From contig LWDI01000107.1 in the NCBI GenBank assembly GCA_002083475.1, positions 1 to 41,245 of the forward strand: DNA of 41,245 nt, given 5' to 3'. Shown here piece after piece: positions 9,566-17,600 of this stretch. A program made the translations under genes and the position numbers. The DNA comes from Proteobacteria bacterium SG_bin5. GTDB lineage: Bacteria > Pseudomonadota > Alphaproteobacteria > Sphingomonadales > Sphingomonadaceae. Positions within the stretch are counted from its first letter, which is position 1. Every line of letters starts with the position of its first letter. The notes beneath the pieces were generated by a model. It was given only the letters and a program-made list of their open reading frames with translations. It was not told where the DNA came from and ran no database searches.

Positions 9566-10780
9566 TCAGGCCGCCAAGCCCTTCAACGCCACGCCGGGAT
9601 CGGCGAGCAGCGCCGGATCGATCCGCGCGCGCGCCGCGACCAGCGCGCGCCCGGCGACATAATCCTTGACCGCGTTCACGCAATCGAGCGCGATCACCGC
9701 CCCCTCGCGCAGATAAACCACCGAGAAGGAGCGCGCCCCCGGATCGCCGCGCGTGATCGCGGCGTCATGCCCCGCGCTCAAGCCCACCGTCTGCAGCTTC
9801 AGATCATATTGGTTCGACCAGAACCAGGGCACGGCTCGATAGGGCACCGGCGCGCCCAGGATCGCCTTGGCCGCCGTGCTCGCCATGTCATTGGCGTTCT
9901 GTACCGATTCGAGCCGGATCACCGCGCCGCCCGCGAAATCATTGGCGTGCGCCGCGCCGTCGCCGATCGCGAAGACGCCCGCCAGGTTGGTGCGGCAAAA
10001 GGCGTCGACGCGCACCCCGTTTCCGCCCTCGGCGCCGGCGTCGAGCAACGGCGCGACCGACGGGATGATGCCGATGCCCGCGATCACCACGTCCGCCGAC
10101 ACCACGCGCCCGTCGGCGAGCGCGACCCCGGTCACGCGGCCCCCGTCGCGCGTCACCTCGCGCACCCCCGCGCCCAGCAAGAGCTCGACGCCGTGCGCGC
10201 GGTGTTCGGCCGCGAAGAAATCGCTGAGCGCCGCCCCCGCGACGCGCGCGAGCAGCCGGGGCTGCGCCTCGATCACGCTCACCGCGTGCCCGCGCTTGGC
10301 GAGCACGGCGGCGGCCTCGAGCCCGATATAGCCGCCCCCCACCACCGCGACGCGCCGCGCGCCCTCGATCGCGGTCCGCAGCCGATCGACGTCGGCGCGC
10401 GACCGGATATAGTGCACCGCCTCCGCCCCCGGGCAGGTGAGCCGGCGCGGCGCGCCCCCCGTCGCCCAGATGAGGTGCGCATAATCGAGCCGCGCGCCCT
10501 CCGCCGTCTCGACCATGCGCGCCGCCGCATCGACGCGCACCACCGGCGCGCCGAGGCGGAAGCCGATGTCGCGCTCGGCCCAAAAGCTCGGCGGGCGGAT
10601 CAGCAGCCGCTCGAAGGGCTTGTCTCCCGCGAGATAATCCTTGGAGAGCGGCGGGCGCTCATAGGGTAGCTCGGGCTCGTCGCCCACCAGCGTGATCCGC
10701 CCGCCAAAGCCCCCTTGGCGCAGCGCGATCGCGGCTTGCGCGCCGCCATGCCCCGCCCCCACGATCAGCACATCGTCCAT
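9566..10780 (-). CDS. FAD-dependent NAD(P)H oxidoreductase, ferredoxin/rubredoxin reductase-like
   Basis: 404 aa, full length for the putidaredoxin/rhodocoxin reductase family. FAD dinucleotide motif 'VGAGHGGAQAA' at residues 7-17, then 'YERPPLSKDYL' (about 40-50), a hallmark of this family. A second Rossmann motif 'VVGGGYIGLEAA' at about 146-157 binds NAD(P)H. 'GVFAIGDGA' closes the FAD site. A reductase C-terminal domain carries 'VPWFWSNQYDLKLQTVG'. It should pass electrons from NAD(P)H to a small iron-sulfur protein serving an oxygenase. No ferredoxin, P450 or dioxygenase gene is nearby, so the partner is unknown. The next gene upstream on this strand ends 37 bp away, so co-transcription is plausible. 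Confidence 0.9.
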   Translation of the reverse strand: MDDVLIVGAGHGGAQAAIALRQGGFGGRITLVGDEPELPYERPPLSKDYLAGDKPFERLLIRPPSFWAERDIGFRLGAPVVRVDAAARMVETAEGARLDYAHLIWATGGAPRRLTCPGAEAVHYIRSRADVDRLRTAIEGARRVAVVGGGYIGLEAAAVLAKRGHAVSVIEAQPRLLARVAGAALSDFFAAEHRAHGVELLLGAGVREVTRDGGRVTGVALADGRVVSADVVIAGIGIIPSVAPLLDAGAEGGNGVRVDAFCRTNLAGVFAIGDGAAHANDFAGGAVIRLESVQNANDMASTAAKAILGAPVPYRAVPWFWSNQYDLKLQTVGLSAGHDAAITRGDPGARSFSVVYLREGAVIALDCVNAVKDYVAGRALVAARARIDPALLADPGVALKGLAA

Positions 10781-10817
10781 CGCGATGCCCTATGCCGCCG
10801 CGCGCGCGCGGGCAAGT

Positions 10818-11456
10818 TCAGCGCGGCTCGTCGGCGAAGCGAATGTCGAGCTTGGGCTTCTGCCCCGCCGCCTGGAGCGGCGCGGCGAACAAGGCGCCCA
10901 CCAGCTTGCGCGCCGCCGCCCGCGCTTGGTCCATCGGCTCGGCGGCGTGCGCCTGGCGGATCAAGTCGTTCTGCGCGGCGAGGCGGTTGTTCGCGTCGAG
11001 CCGTTCGGCGGCATCGCCCAGCCCCGCGAGCAGCCCGCCCTCGCCAAAGACTTTCACGGCGCCGAGATCGACTTGCGGCCCGGCGAGCGCGATCGGCGGC
11101 AGCGTCAAATGGAGCGTGCGCGTCGCCGCCTCCCACCGCAGGTCGCGCGGGCCGATGCCGCGCAGATCGACCAGATAGCGCGCCTGCCCCGGCATCAGCA
11201 ACGTCCGCTTGGTCTCGAACACGAAATCGCCGCTCTTGGCCTCGACCAGCGCGACATAGCGCGCGGTGAGCACGGTGAGCGCGCCTTGCGCCCGCAGCCC
11301 CTCGCGCACTTGTTCCGCGATCTTGGCGGGATCGGGCGCGCGCTCGACGAAGCGCGGCGGCGGCGCGGGCGCGAGCGCGAAGGCGCTCAAGCCCGCCGCG
11401 AGCCCGATCGCCGCGCCCCCCGCCCAGGGCAGCGCGCGCTTCACGCCCGGCGCCAC
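10818..11456 (-). CDS. DUF4230 domain protein, membrane-anchored
   Basis: 212 aa. One N-terminal membrane segment (about residues 10-30, 'WAGGAAIGLAAGLSAFALAP') precedes a predicted periplasmic part. This contains 'LTVLTARYVALVEAK', 'KRTLLMPGQARYLVDL' and a long C-terminal helix with 'LDANNRLAAQNDLIRQAH', the pattern of DUF4230 proteins. The biochemical role of that family is not known to me. Its start overlaps the end of the MBL-fold gene by 16 bp, so the two are probably translated from one message. Confidence 0.72.
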   Translation of the reverse strand: MAPGVKRALPWAGGAAIGLAAGLSAFALAPAPPPRFVERAPDPAKIAEQVREGLRAQGALTVLTARYVALVEAKSGDFVFETKRTLLMPGQARYLVDLRGIGPRDLRWEAATRTLHLTLPPIALAGPQVDLGAVKVFGEGGLLAGLGDAAERLDANNRLAAQNDLIRQAHAAEPMDQARAAARKLVGALFAAPLQAAGQKPKLDIRFADEPR

Positions 11457-12274
11457 GCCGCCCCCTCCCGCGCCGCGATCCCGCGCTTTTCCATGTCGAG
11501 CAGATGCGCGAGCACCGATCCTTCCGCCGCGCGCACCAGCCGCGGATCGAGCCCGACATACATCGCTTGCACCATCGCCGGGATCGCGCGCGGGCCTTGT
11601 GCGAGTTGATCGGCGATCTGCCGCTCGCGCAACTGGCGGTGGCCGAGCAAATGGCGGACGTAGCGCTGGGGGTTCTCGACCGGCTCGCCATGCGCGGGGT
11701 AATAAATGGCGTCGTCGCGGGCGAGCAATTTCTCCAGGCTCGCCATGAACGCGCCCATATCGCCATCGGGCGGCATGACGACGGTGGTCGACCAGCCCAT
11801 CACATGATCGCCCGAGAACAGCGCCTTTTCCTCGGGGAACGCGAAGGCGAGGTGGTTGCTGGTATGGCCCGGGGTGGCGACGGCGGTGAGCGTCCAGCCA
11901 TCGCCCTGCACTTCGTCGCCCTCGGTGAGGATGTGATCGGGGGCGTAATCAGTGTCGAACGCTGCATCGGCGCGGCCTTCCATGCTCAGCGCGAGCGGCG
12001 CGCAGCCGATGACGGGCGCGCCGGTCGCGGCGGCGAGCGCCCGCGACAAGGGGCTGTGATCGCGGTGGGTATGGGTGACTAGGATCGCGCGCACCGGTCG
12101 GCCGGCGATCGCTTCGAGCAGCGCGTGGAGGTGGCGCGCGTCATCGGGGCCGGGATCGATGATCGCGAGGTCGCTGGTGCCGATGAGGTGGGTTTGCGTA
12201 CCCGTATGGGTAAAGGGCGACGGATTGGGCGCGAGGACGCGGGCGATTAGGGGGGAGAGGGGGTGGCCGCTCAT
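11441..12274 (-). CDS. Metallo-beta-lactamase-fold hydrolase, LACTB2-like
   Basis: 277 aa from the ATG at 12274. The metal-binding motif is 'THTHRDHSPLS' (His68, His70, Asp72, His73). Further ligand motifs are 'TPGHTSNH', 'FSGDHVMGWS' and 'YYPAHGEPV'. A C-terminal helical domain ('HRQLRERQIADQLAQG', 'VGLDPRLVRAAEGSVLAHL') is the LACTB2-type tail. Family members hydrolyse thioesters, phosphodiesters or RNA; the substrate cannot be told here. An alternative ATG at 12310 would add 12 residues. Neither has a convincing ribosome-binding site, and I prefer 12274 because homologous sequence begins there. Confidence 0.88.
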   Translation of the reverse strand: MSGHPLSPLIARVLAPNPSPFTHTGTQTHLIGTSDLAIIDPGPDDARHLHALLEAIAGRPVRAILVTHTHRDHSPLSRALAAATGAPVIGCAPLALSMEGRADAAFDTDYAPDHILTEGDEVQGDGWTLTAVATPGHTSNHLAFAFPEEKALFSGDHVMGWSTTVVMPPDGDMGAFMASLEKLLARDDAIYYPAHGEPVENPQRYVRHLLGHRQLRERQIADQLAQGPRAIPAMVQAMYVGLDPRLVRAAEGSVLAHLLDMEKRGIAAREGAAWRRA

Positions 12275-12315
12275 GAGCGAGGTGATGGCGCGTGGGGGCG
12301 CGGGTGGCAAGGGTT

Positions 12316-12430
12316 AGCCAAGCCCCGTGTCGAGCACGGGGCGACCTTATCGTAACCGGTCAAGCTATCGGATCAAACTTTCCCATAGCCACCCTTACCC
12401 GTCGCCCCGTGCTCGACACGGGGCTCGGCT
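12316..12430. repeat. Inverted pair of palindromic repeats, left of the GIY-YIG gene
   Basis: Two copies of the hairpin CCCCGTG-5nt-CACGGGG lie at 12322-12342 (loop TCGAG) and 12404-12424 (loop CTCGA). They are in opposite orientation, with flanks AGCCAA and AGCCGA (the latter read on the minus strand) on one side and GAC on the other. The 60-odd bases between them are not coding. The second copy ends about 40 bp before the GIY-YIG start. Confidence 0.85.
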
Positions 12431-12465
12431 TTTCTTCCGCCCGCCGCCCTGGCAGAACGAACGCC

Positions 12466-12813
12466 ATGCAGCGCGGCGGCTGGGTCTATATCATGGCGAA
12501 CCGCTATCGCGGCGGCATGTATGTCGGCGTGACCTCGGATCTGATCCGCCGCGTTTACCAGCACCGCGAGGGACAAGGTTCGAAGCACGTCGCCGACTTC
12601 GCCAAACACCGTCTCGTCCATGTCGAATGGCACGAGGCGATCGAGGCAGCGATCGCCCGGGAGAAACTGGTGAAGAAATGGCGCCGAGAGTGGAAGTTCG
12701 CGCTGATCGAAGCGGGCAATCCGGACTGGCGCGATTTATGGGATATGTGGTTCCCGGTAGCGAGCAACGAGAAAAGCCAAGCCCCGTGTCAAGCACGGGG
12801 CGACGAAAATTGA
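12466..12813 (+). CDS. GIY-YIG domain protein (UPF0213-like small endonuclease fold)
   Basis: 115 aa. The N-terminus has 'WVYIMANRYRGGMYVGVTSD', matching the GIY-YIG strand pair (here VYI/MYVGV). Next come 'LIRRVYQHREG' with the conserved Arg, 'LVHVEWHEAIEAAIAREKL' with the candidate catalytic Glu, and 'KKWRREWKFALIEAGNPDW', standard for this family. The fold is that of single-strand or structure-specific nucleases, but small members have unproven activity. I start at ATG 12466; upstream codons translate the repeat. The last ~12 codons ('QAPCQARGDEN') run through a palindromic repeat, so the C-terminus is repeat-encoded. The gene is bracketed on both sides by inverted pairs of the same palindrome. 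Confidence 0.88.
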   Translation: MQRGGWVYIMANRYRGGMYVGVTSDLIRRVYQHREGQGSKHVADFAKHRLVHVEWHEAIEAAIAREKLVKKWRREWKFALIEAGNPDWRDLWDMWFPVASNEKSQAPCQARGDEN

Positions 12814-12945
12814 TTATTGGCGCGGTAGTTCGCCGTTTGACCAACCGAACCGACCACAGGCTGGCCAACCCCGACCAAGCAATAATCAAGTAAAACCGAT
12901 AGTCCTCATTCCTGCGTCGCCCCGTGCTTGACACGGGGCTTGGCT
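12775..12945. repeat. Inverted pair of palindromic repeats, right of the GIY-YIG gene
   Basis: Hairpins at 12781-12801 (loop TCAAG) and 12919-12939 (loop CTTGA) are exact inverted copies of one 30-bp unit running AGCCAA, hairpin, GAC. The loop differs by one base from that of the left-hand pair. Between them, TTGATTATTG (12810-12819, overlapping the GIY-YIG stop) and CAATAATCAA (12880-12889) form a nested perfect inverted repeat in a locally lower-GC stretch. Confidence 0.85.
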
Positions 12946-12973
12946 CCCTTCGCCGCCGTGACGAAGCCCCCCC

Positions 12974-14572
12974 TCAAGCCGCCGCCCCCAAGCGATACTC
13001 CCGATACTGCTCCCGCAGCGCCGTCTTCAGCAATTTCCCCGTCGCCGAATGCGGCAGCGAGTCGACGAACAAAATCTCGTCGGGCAGCCACCATTTCGCC
13101 ACCTGCCCCGCCAGATGCGCGCGCACATCCTCGGCGCAAACCTCCGCCCCCGGTTTCTTCACCACCAGCAGCAGCGGGCGCTCGTCCCATTTCGGGTGGG
13201 GCACGCCGATCGCGGCGGCTTCGGCCACCCCCGGGCAGCCGATAGCCGCGTTTTCCAGCTCGACCGAGCTGATCCATTCGCCGCCCGATTTGATCACGTC
13301 CTTGGCGCGATCGGTGATCTGCATCGTGCCGCACGGGTGGAGCACCGCGACGTCGCCGGTGTCGAACCAGCCGTCGTCGGTGAGCGCGGGCGCATCCGCC
13401 TTGAAATAGCGTTTGATCACCCACGGCCCACGGATTTGCAGCCGCCCCGAACTCGCCCCGTCGCGCGGCTGCTCGCGGCCGTCCTCGTCGACCACGCGCA
13501 GCTCGATGCCGAAGGGCACGCGGCCCTGTTTGCACGTCTGCTCGACCCGCTCGGCGAAGCTCAAATCCTCCCAATCATGGCTCGGCGCGCCCATCGTGCC
13601 GATGGGGGAGGTCTCGGTCATCCCCCAGGCGTGGTTCACCCGCACCCCCATGCCCATGATCCGCTCGACCATCGCGCGGGGCGCGGCCGAGCCGCCGATC
13701 GTCACGATCTTCAAATGGCGCGGCGCGTCGCCGGTCGCGTCCATATATTGGAACAGGCCGAGCCATACCGTGGGCACGCCCGCCGAATGCGTCACCCGCT
13801 CGCGGTTCATCAGCTCGCACAGCACGGCGGGTTCGTTGACCGCCGAATAGACGAATTTGATCCCCGCCGCCGCCCCCGCGAAGGGCAGCCCCCAGGCGGC
13901 GGCATGGAACATCGGCACGATCGGCAGCGCGACCGCCTGCGCATCGAGCGCGAACACCGCCGGCTGCATCTCGGCGAGCGCGTGGATCACGGTCGAGCGG
14001 TGGGTGTAGAGCACGCCCTTGGGATTGCCGGTGGTGCCGCTCGTATAGCAGAGCATGCAGGCGTCACGCTCGGGCCCTTCGACCCAGGCATAATCGCCGC
14101 TCTCGCCGCCCAGCAACGCATCGAATTCGCCGTTGTCGAAGCACACATAATGCTCGATCGTCGTCCAACGCGGCCGCATCCGCTCGACGATCGGCGCGAA
14201 AACGCGGTCATAGAACAGCACCCGGTCCTCGGCGTGGTTGGCGATATACGCCAGCTGATCCTCGAACAGGCGCGGATTGATCGTGTGGATCACCCCGCCC
14301 ATGCCGATCGCGCCATACCAGGCGATCAGATGATGCGCGTGGTTCATGGCGAGCGTCGCGACGCGCTCGCCGGGCTTCACCCCCAAGCGTTCGAGCGCCT
14401 GGGCGAGCTTCTTGGCGTCGCGCGCGATGCCCGCCCAATCGGTGCGCGTCTCGCGGCCATCGGCCCAGCGCGTCACGATCTCGCGGCGGCCATGTTCGCG
14501 CGCGGCGTGATCGATCAGCCGCGTCACGCGCAGCTCATAATCCTGCATTTCGCCCAAGGCTTCACCCAGCAT
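12974..14572 (-). CDS. Acyl-CoA synthetase, AMP-forming (medium/long-chain, AlkK-like)
   Basis: 532 aa. ATP-binding P-loop 'YTSGTTGNPKGV' at residues 176-187; adenylation signature 'HAWGMTETSPIG'; 'DGWFDTGDVA' and 'ITDRAKDVIKSGGEWIS' in the hinge/C-terminal domain; the acylation lysine is likely in 'SATGKLLKTALR' near residue 520. It should activate a fatty acid to acyl-CoA via an acyl-adenylate in the cytoplasm. 'SSVELENAAIGCPGVAEAAA' and 'FHAAAWGLPF' are typical of AlkK-like medium-chain enzymes, but chain length is not certain. AGGAG precedes the ATG at 14572. It starts 40 bp downstream of the dnaE stop on the same strand and may share its transcript. Confidence 0.92.
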   Translation of the reverse strand: MLGEALGEMQDYELRVTRLIDHAAREHGRREIVTRWADGRETRTDWAGIARDAKKLAQALERLGVKPGERVATLAMNHAHHLIAWYGAIGMGGVIHTINPRLFEDQLAYIANHAEDRVLFYDRVFAPIVERMRPRWTTIEHYVCFDNGEFDALLGGESGDYAWVEGPERDACMLCYTSGTTGNPKGVLYTHRSTVIHALAEMQPAVFALDAQAVALPIVPMFHAAAWGLPFAGAAAGIKFVYSAVNEPAVLCELMNRERVTHSAGVPTVWLGLFQYMDATGDAPRHLKIVTIGGSAAPRAMVERIMGMGVRVNHAWGMTETSPIGTMGAPSHDWEDLSFAERVEQTCKQGRVPFGIELRVVDEDGREQPRDGASSGRLQIRGPWVIKRYFKADAPALTDDGWFDTGDVAVLHPCGTMQITDRAKDVIKSGGEWISSVELENAAIGCPGVAEAAAIGVPHPKWDERPLLLVVKKPGAEVCAEDVRAHLAGQVAKWWLPDEILFVDSLPHSATGKLLKTALREQYREYRLGAAA

Positions 14573-14612
14573 CGTCCCGCTCCTCTCGTTGCGCGGCCGG
14601 GCGATGGCGCCC

Positions 14613-17600
14613 TCAGCCGGCGAGCGCGAGCCGACCCGTTTCGGCCGGTCCCAGCGCTACGTCACGCACACCTTGCAGAGTCTCAATGCGCGCCGCAAGC
14701 TCGGCGTCGAGCAGGAAGTCACGGCCCAGCACCAAGGTCGCCGCGCCGCCCTCGATCGCGATCCGCGCGCGCACCTGCCCGCGCCCGCCGCGCGCGTCGC
14801 TCAGCAGACCCGCGAGCGCGGCGATGCCACCCGCGTCCTCGACCACCAGATCGAGCAGCATCGGCATGCCGACCGCGAGGCTTTCGAACGGCACCAGCTT
14901 TTTCACGGTGACGCGCGGGGTCTCGTCGCCATCGCGGCGATCGAGCTCGACGCTGGCGAGGCCGCACCCGCCGACGCGCGCGGCTTCCTCCAGATCGGCG
15001 GCGGGCCCATCGTCGAAGCAAGTCGCGACGAATTGGCCCGAGGGGTCGGAGAGCGTCGCCATCAAATAGCGCTTCCCCTTGGCCGAGGTGCGCCAACGCG
15101 CTTCCTCGACCAGCACCGCCATTTGCGCGGTGGCGCGCCCGCCGGCGGGAATCGCGACCTCGCCCAGCCGCGCGAACAGCGTCGCGCCGCGTGCGAGCAC
15201 CCGGTAACGATCGACCGGGTGGGCGGAGAAATAGAAGCCGAACGCCTCCTTTTCCTGCTCCATCCGCTCGGCGAGGCTCCAGCGCGCCGATTGCGGCAGC
15301 TTGATCGCCTCGCCGCCGACGTCCGCATCGCCGAACAGCCCGCCCTGGCCGCTGGTCCGCGCCTCGTGCCGGCGCGCGGCGACGGCGAGGATCGTCTCGG
15401 CGGCGGCGAACACCCCGGCGCGATTGGCGTCGAGCGCGTCGAACGCGCCGGCGGCGGCGAGCGTTTCGACCTGGCGCTTGTTGAGCAGGCGCGGATCGAC
15501 GCGACCCGCCAGATCGTCGAGCGATTTGAAGCCCCCGCGCGCGTCGCGCTCGGCGACCAACTTCTCCATCGCCCCCTCGCCCACCGATTTGAGCGCGGCG
15601 AGCGCATAGCGCACGGCTAATTCTCCCCTCCCCTTCAGGGGAGGGGATGGGGGTGGGGGCGGCGTGAGGAGCGCGGCGCCCGGTACTGACGGCCCCCACC
15701 CCAACCCAGCTTCGGGTAAGCAGTCCCCCGGACTGCTTAGGCCATGCTGGGAGCATGGCCGACCCGAAACTCCTAAAGGGGAGGGGCTTGAAAGATCTTC
15801 CACAATGAACTCCGCCGCCGACGCGTTCACACACGGCGGCAACATCTTCACCCCCAGCCGGCGCATATCGTCGACGAAGATCGCCAGCTTGTCGGTGAGC
15901 GCGATGTCGAAACACATCGAGGCCGCGAAAAATTCATGCGGGTGGTGCGCCTTCAACCACGCGGTCTGATAAGCGAGCAGCGCATAGGCGGCCGCGTGCG
16001 ATTTGTTGAAGCCATAACCGGCGAATTTGTCGATCAAATCGAACAATTCATTCGCCTTGGCCGCGGGGATATTATTCACCTCGGCGCAGCCCTTGACGAA
16101 GATCGCGCGCTGCGCGTCCATCTCGGCCTTGATCTTCTTGCCCATCGCGCGGCGCAGCATATCGGCGCCGCCCAGGCTATAGCCGGCGAGGATCTGCGCC
16201 GCCTGCATCACCTGTTCCTGATAGACGAAGATGCCGTAAGTTTCGGCCAAGATGGTTTCGAGCAGCGGGTGGGGATAGTCGATCACCTCCTGCCCGTTCT
16301 TGCGGCGGCCGAAGCTCGGGATGTTGTCCATCGGCCCCGGGCGATAGAGCGAAACCAGCGCGATGATGTCGCCGAAGTTCGAGGGGCGCACGGCGGAGAG
16401 CGTACGCCGCATCCCTTCGCTTTCGAGCTGGAACACGCCGACCGTGTCGCCGCGCTGGAGCAGCTTATAGACTTCCGGATCGTCCCAGCCGAGCGCGTCG
16501 AGATCGACCGCGATGCCCCGCGCCGCCAGCATCTCGACCGCTTTCTTGAGCACCGACAGCGTTTTCAGGCCGAGAAAGTCGAACTTCACCAGCCCCGCGC
16601 CTTCGACATATTTCATGTCGAACTGGGTGACCGGCATGTCCGAGCGCGGATCGCGGTAGAGCGGGATCAATTGCGCGAGCGGGCGATCGCCGATCACCAC
16701 CCCCGCCGCATGGGTCGACGAATGGCGCGGCAGGCCTTCGAGCTTCATCGCCAGATCGAGCAGCTGGCGCACGTCGACGTCGCTTTTATATTCGCTCGCG
16801 AGTTCGCTCACCCCGTTAAGCGCGCGGTCGAGCGTCCAGGGATCGGTCGGGTGGTTGGGGACGAGCTTGGCCAGCCGATCGACCTGGCCATAACTCATCT
16901 GCAGCACGCGCCCGGTATCCTTCAGCACCGCGCGCGCCTTCAGCCGCCCGAAAGTGATGATCTGCGCCACATGGTCCGCGCCATATTTGCGCTGGACGTA
17001 GCGGATCACTTCCTCGCGCCGGGTTTCGCAGAAATCGATGTCGAAGTCGGGCATCGACACACGCTCGGGGTTGAGGAAGCGTTCGAACAGCAGCCCGAGC
17101 TTGATCGGATCGAGATCGGTGATCGTCAGCGCCCAGGCGACGACCGAGCCCGCGCCCGATCCGCGCCCCGGCCCCACCGGAATATCCTGTTCCTTCGCCC
17201 ATTGGATGAAATCGGCGACGATCAGGAAATAGCCGGGGAAGCCCATGTTGATGATGACGCCCAGCTCATAATCGAGCCGATCGCGATAGGGCCGGGTCCA
17301 ATCCTCATGGCCTTTCTCCCCGTTCGGGCCGGGCTTGTCGAAGCCCGGTCCTGCTTCACGCCCAAGGCAGGACGGCGCTTCGACAAGCTCAGCGCGAACG
17401 GGCGTGGTGCCCATGGGCCAGGGCTTGTTCTCGAGCGCCGCGATCTTCGCCAGCCGTTTCTCTAGCCCCGCCGACGCGCGCTCGCGCAGCAGCGCCGCCT
17501 CGCCATCGCGGTCGCCGGCGAGGCTGGGGAGGATCGGCTTGCGCTTGGGCGCCGCCACCGCGCAGCGCTGGGCGACGACGAGCGTGTTCGTGATCGCCTC

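Noticed and set aside
12292..12465. Upstream extension of the GIY-YIG frame
   Set aside because: It only translates the palindromic repeats. ATG 12466 gives the normal domain start.
12316..12945. CRISPR array
   Set aside because: The repeats are alternating inverted palindromes with unequal spacing and coding sequence between them. No cas genes are present.
13049..14911. 620-codon plus-strand frame opposite the acyl-CoA synthetase
   Set aside because: Antisense to a complete enzyme; His/Arg/Asp-rich product without domains.
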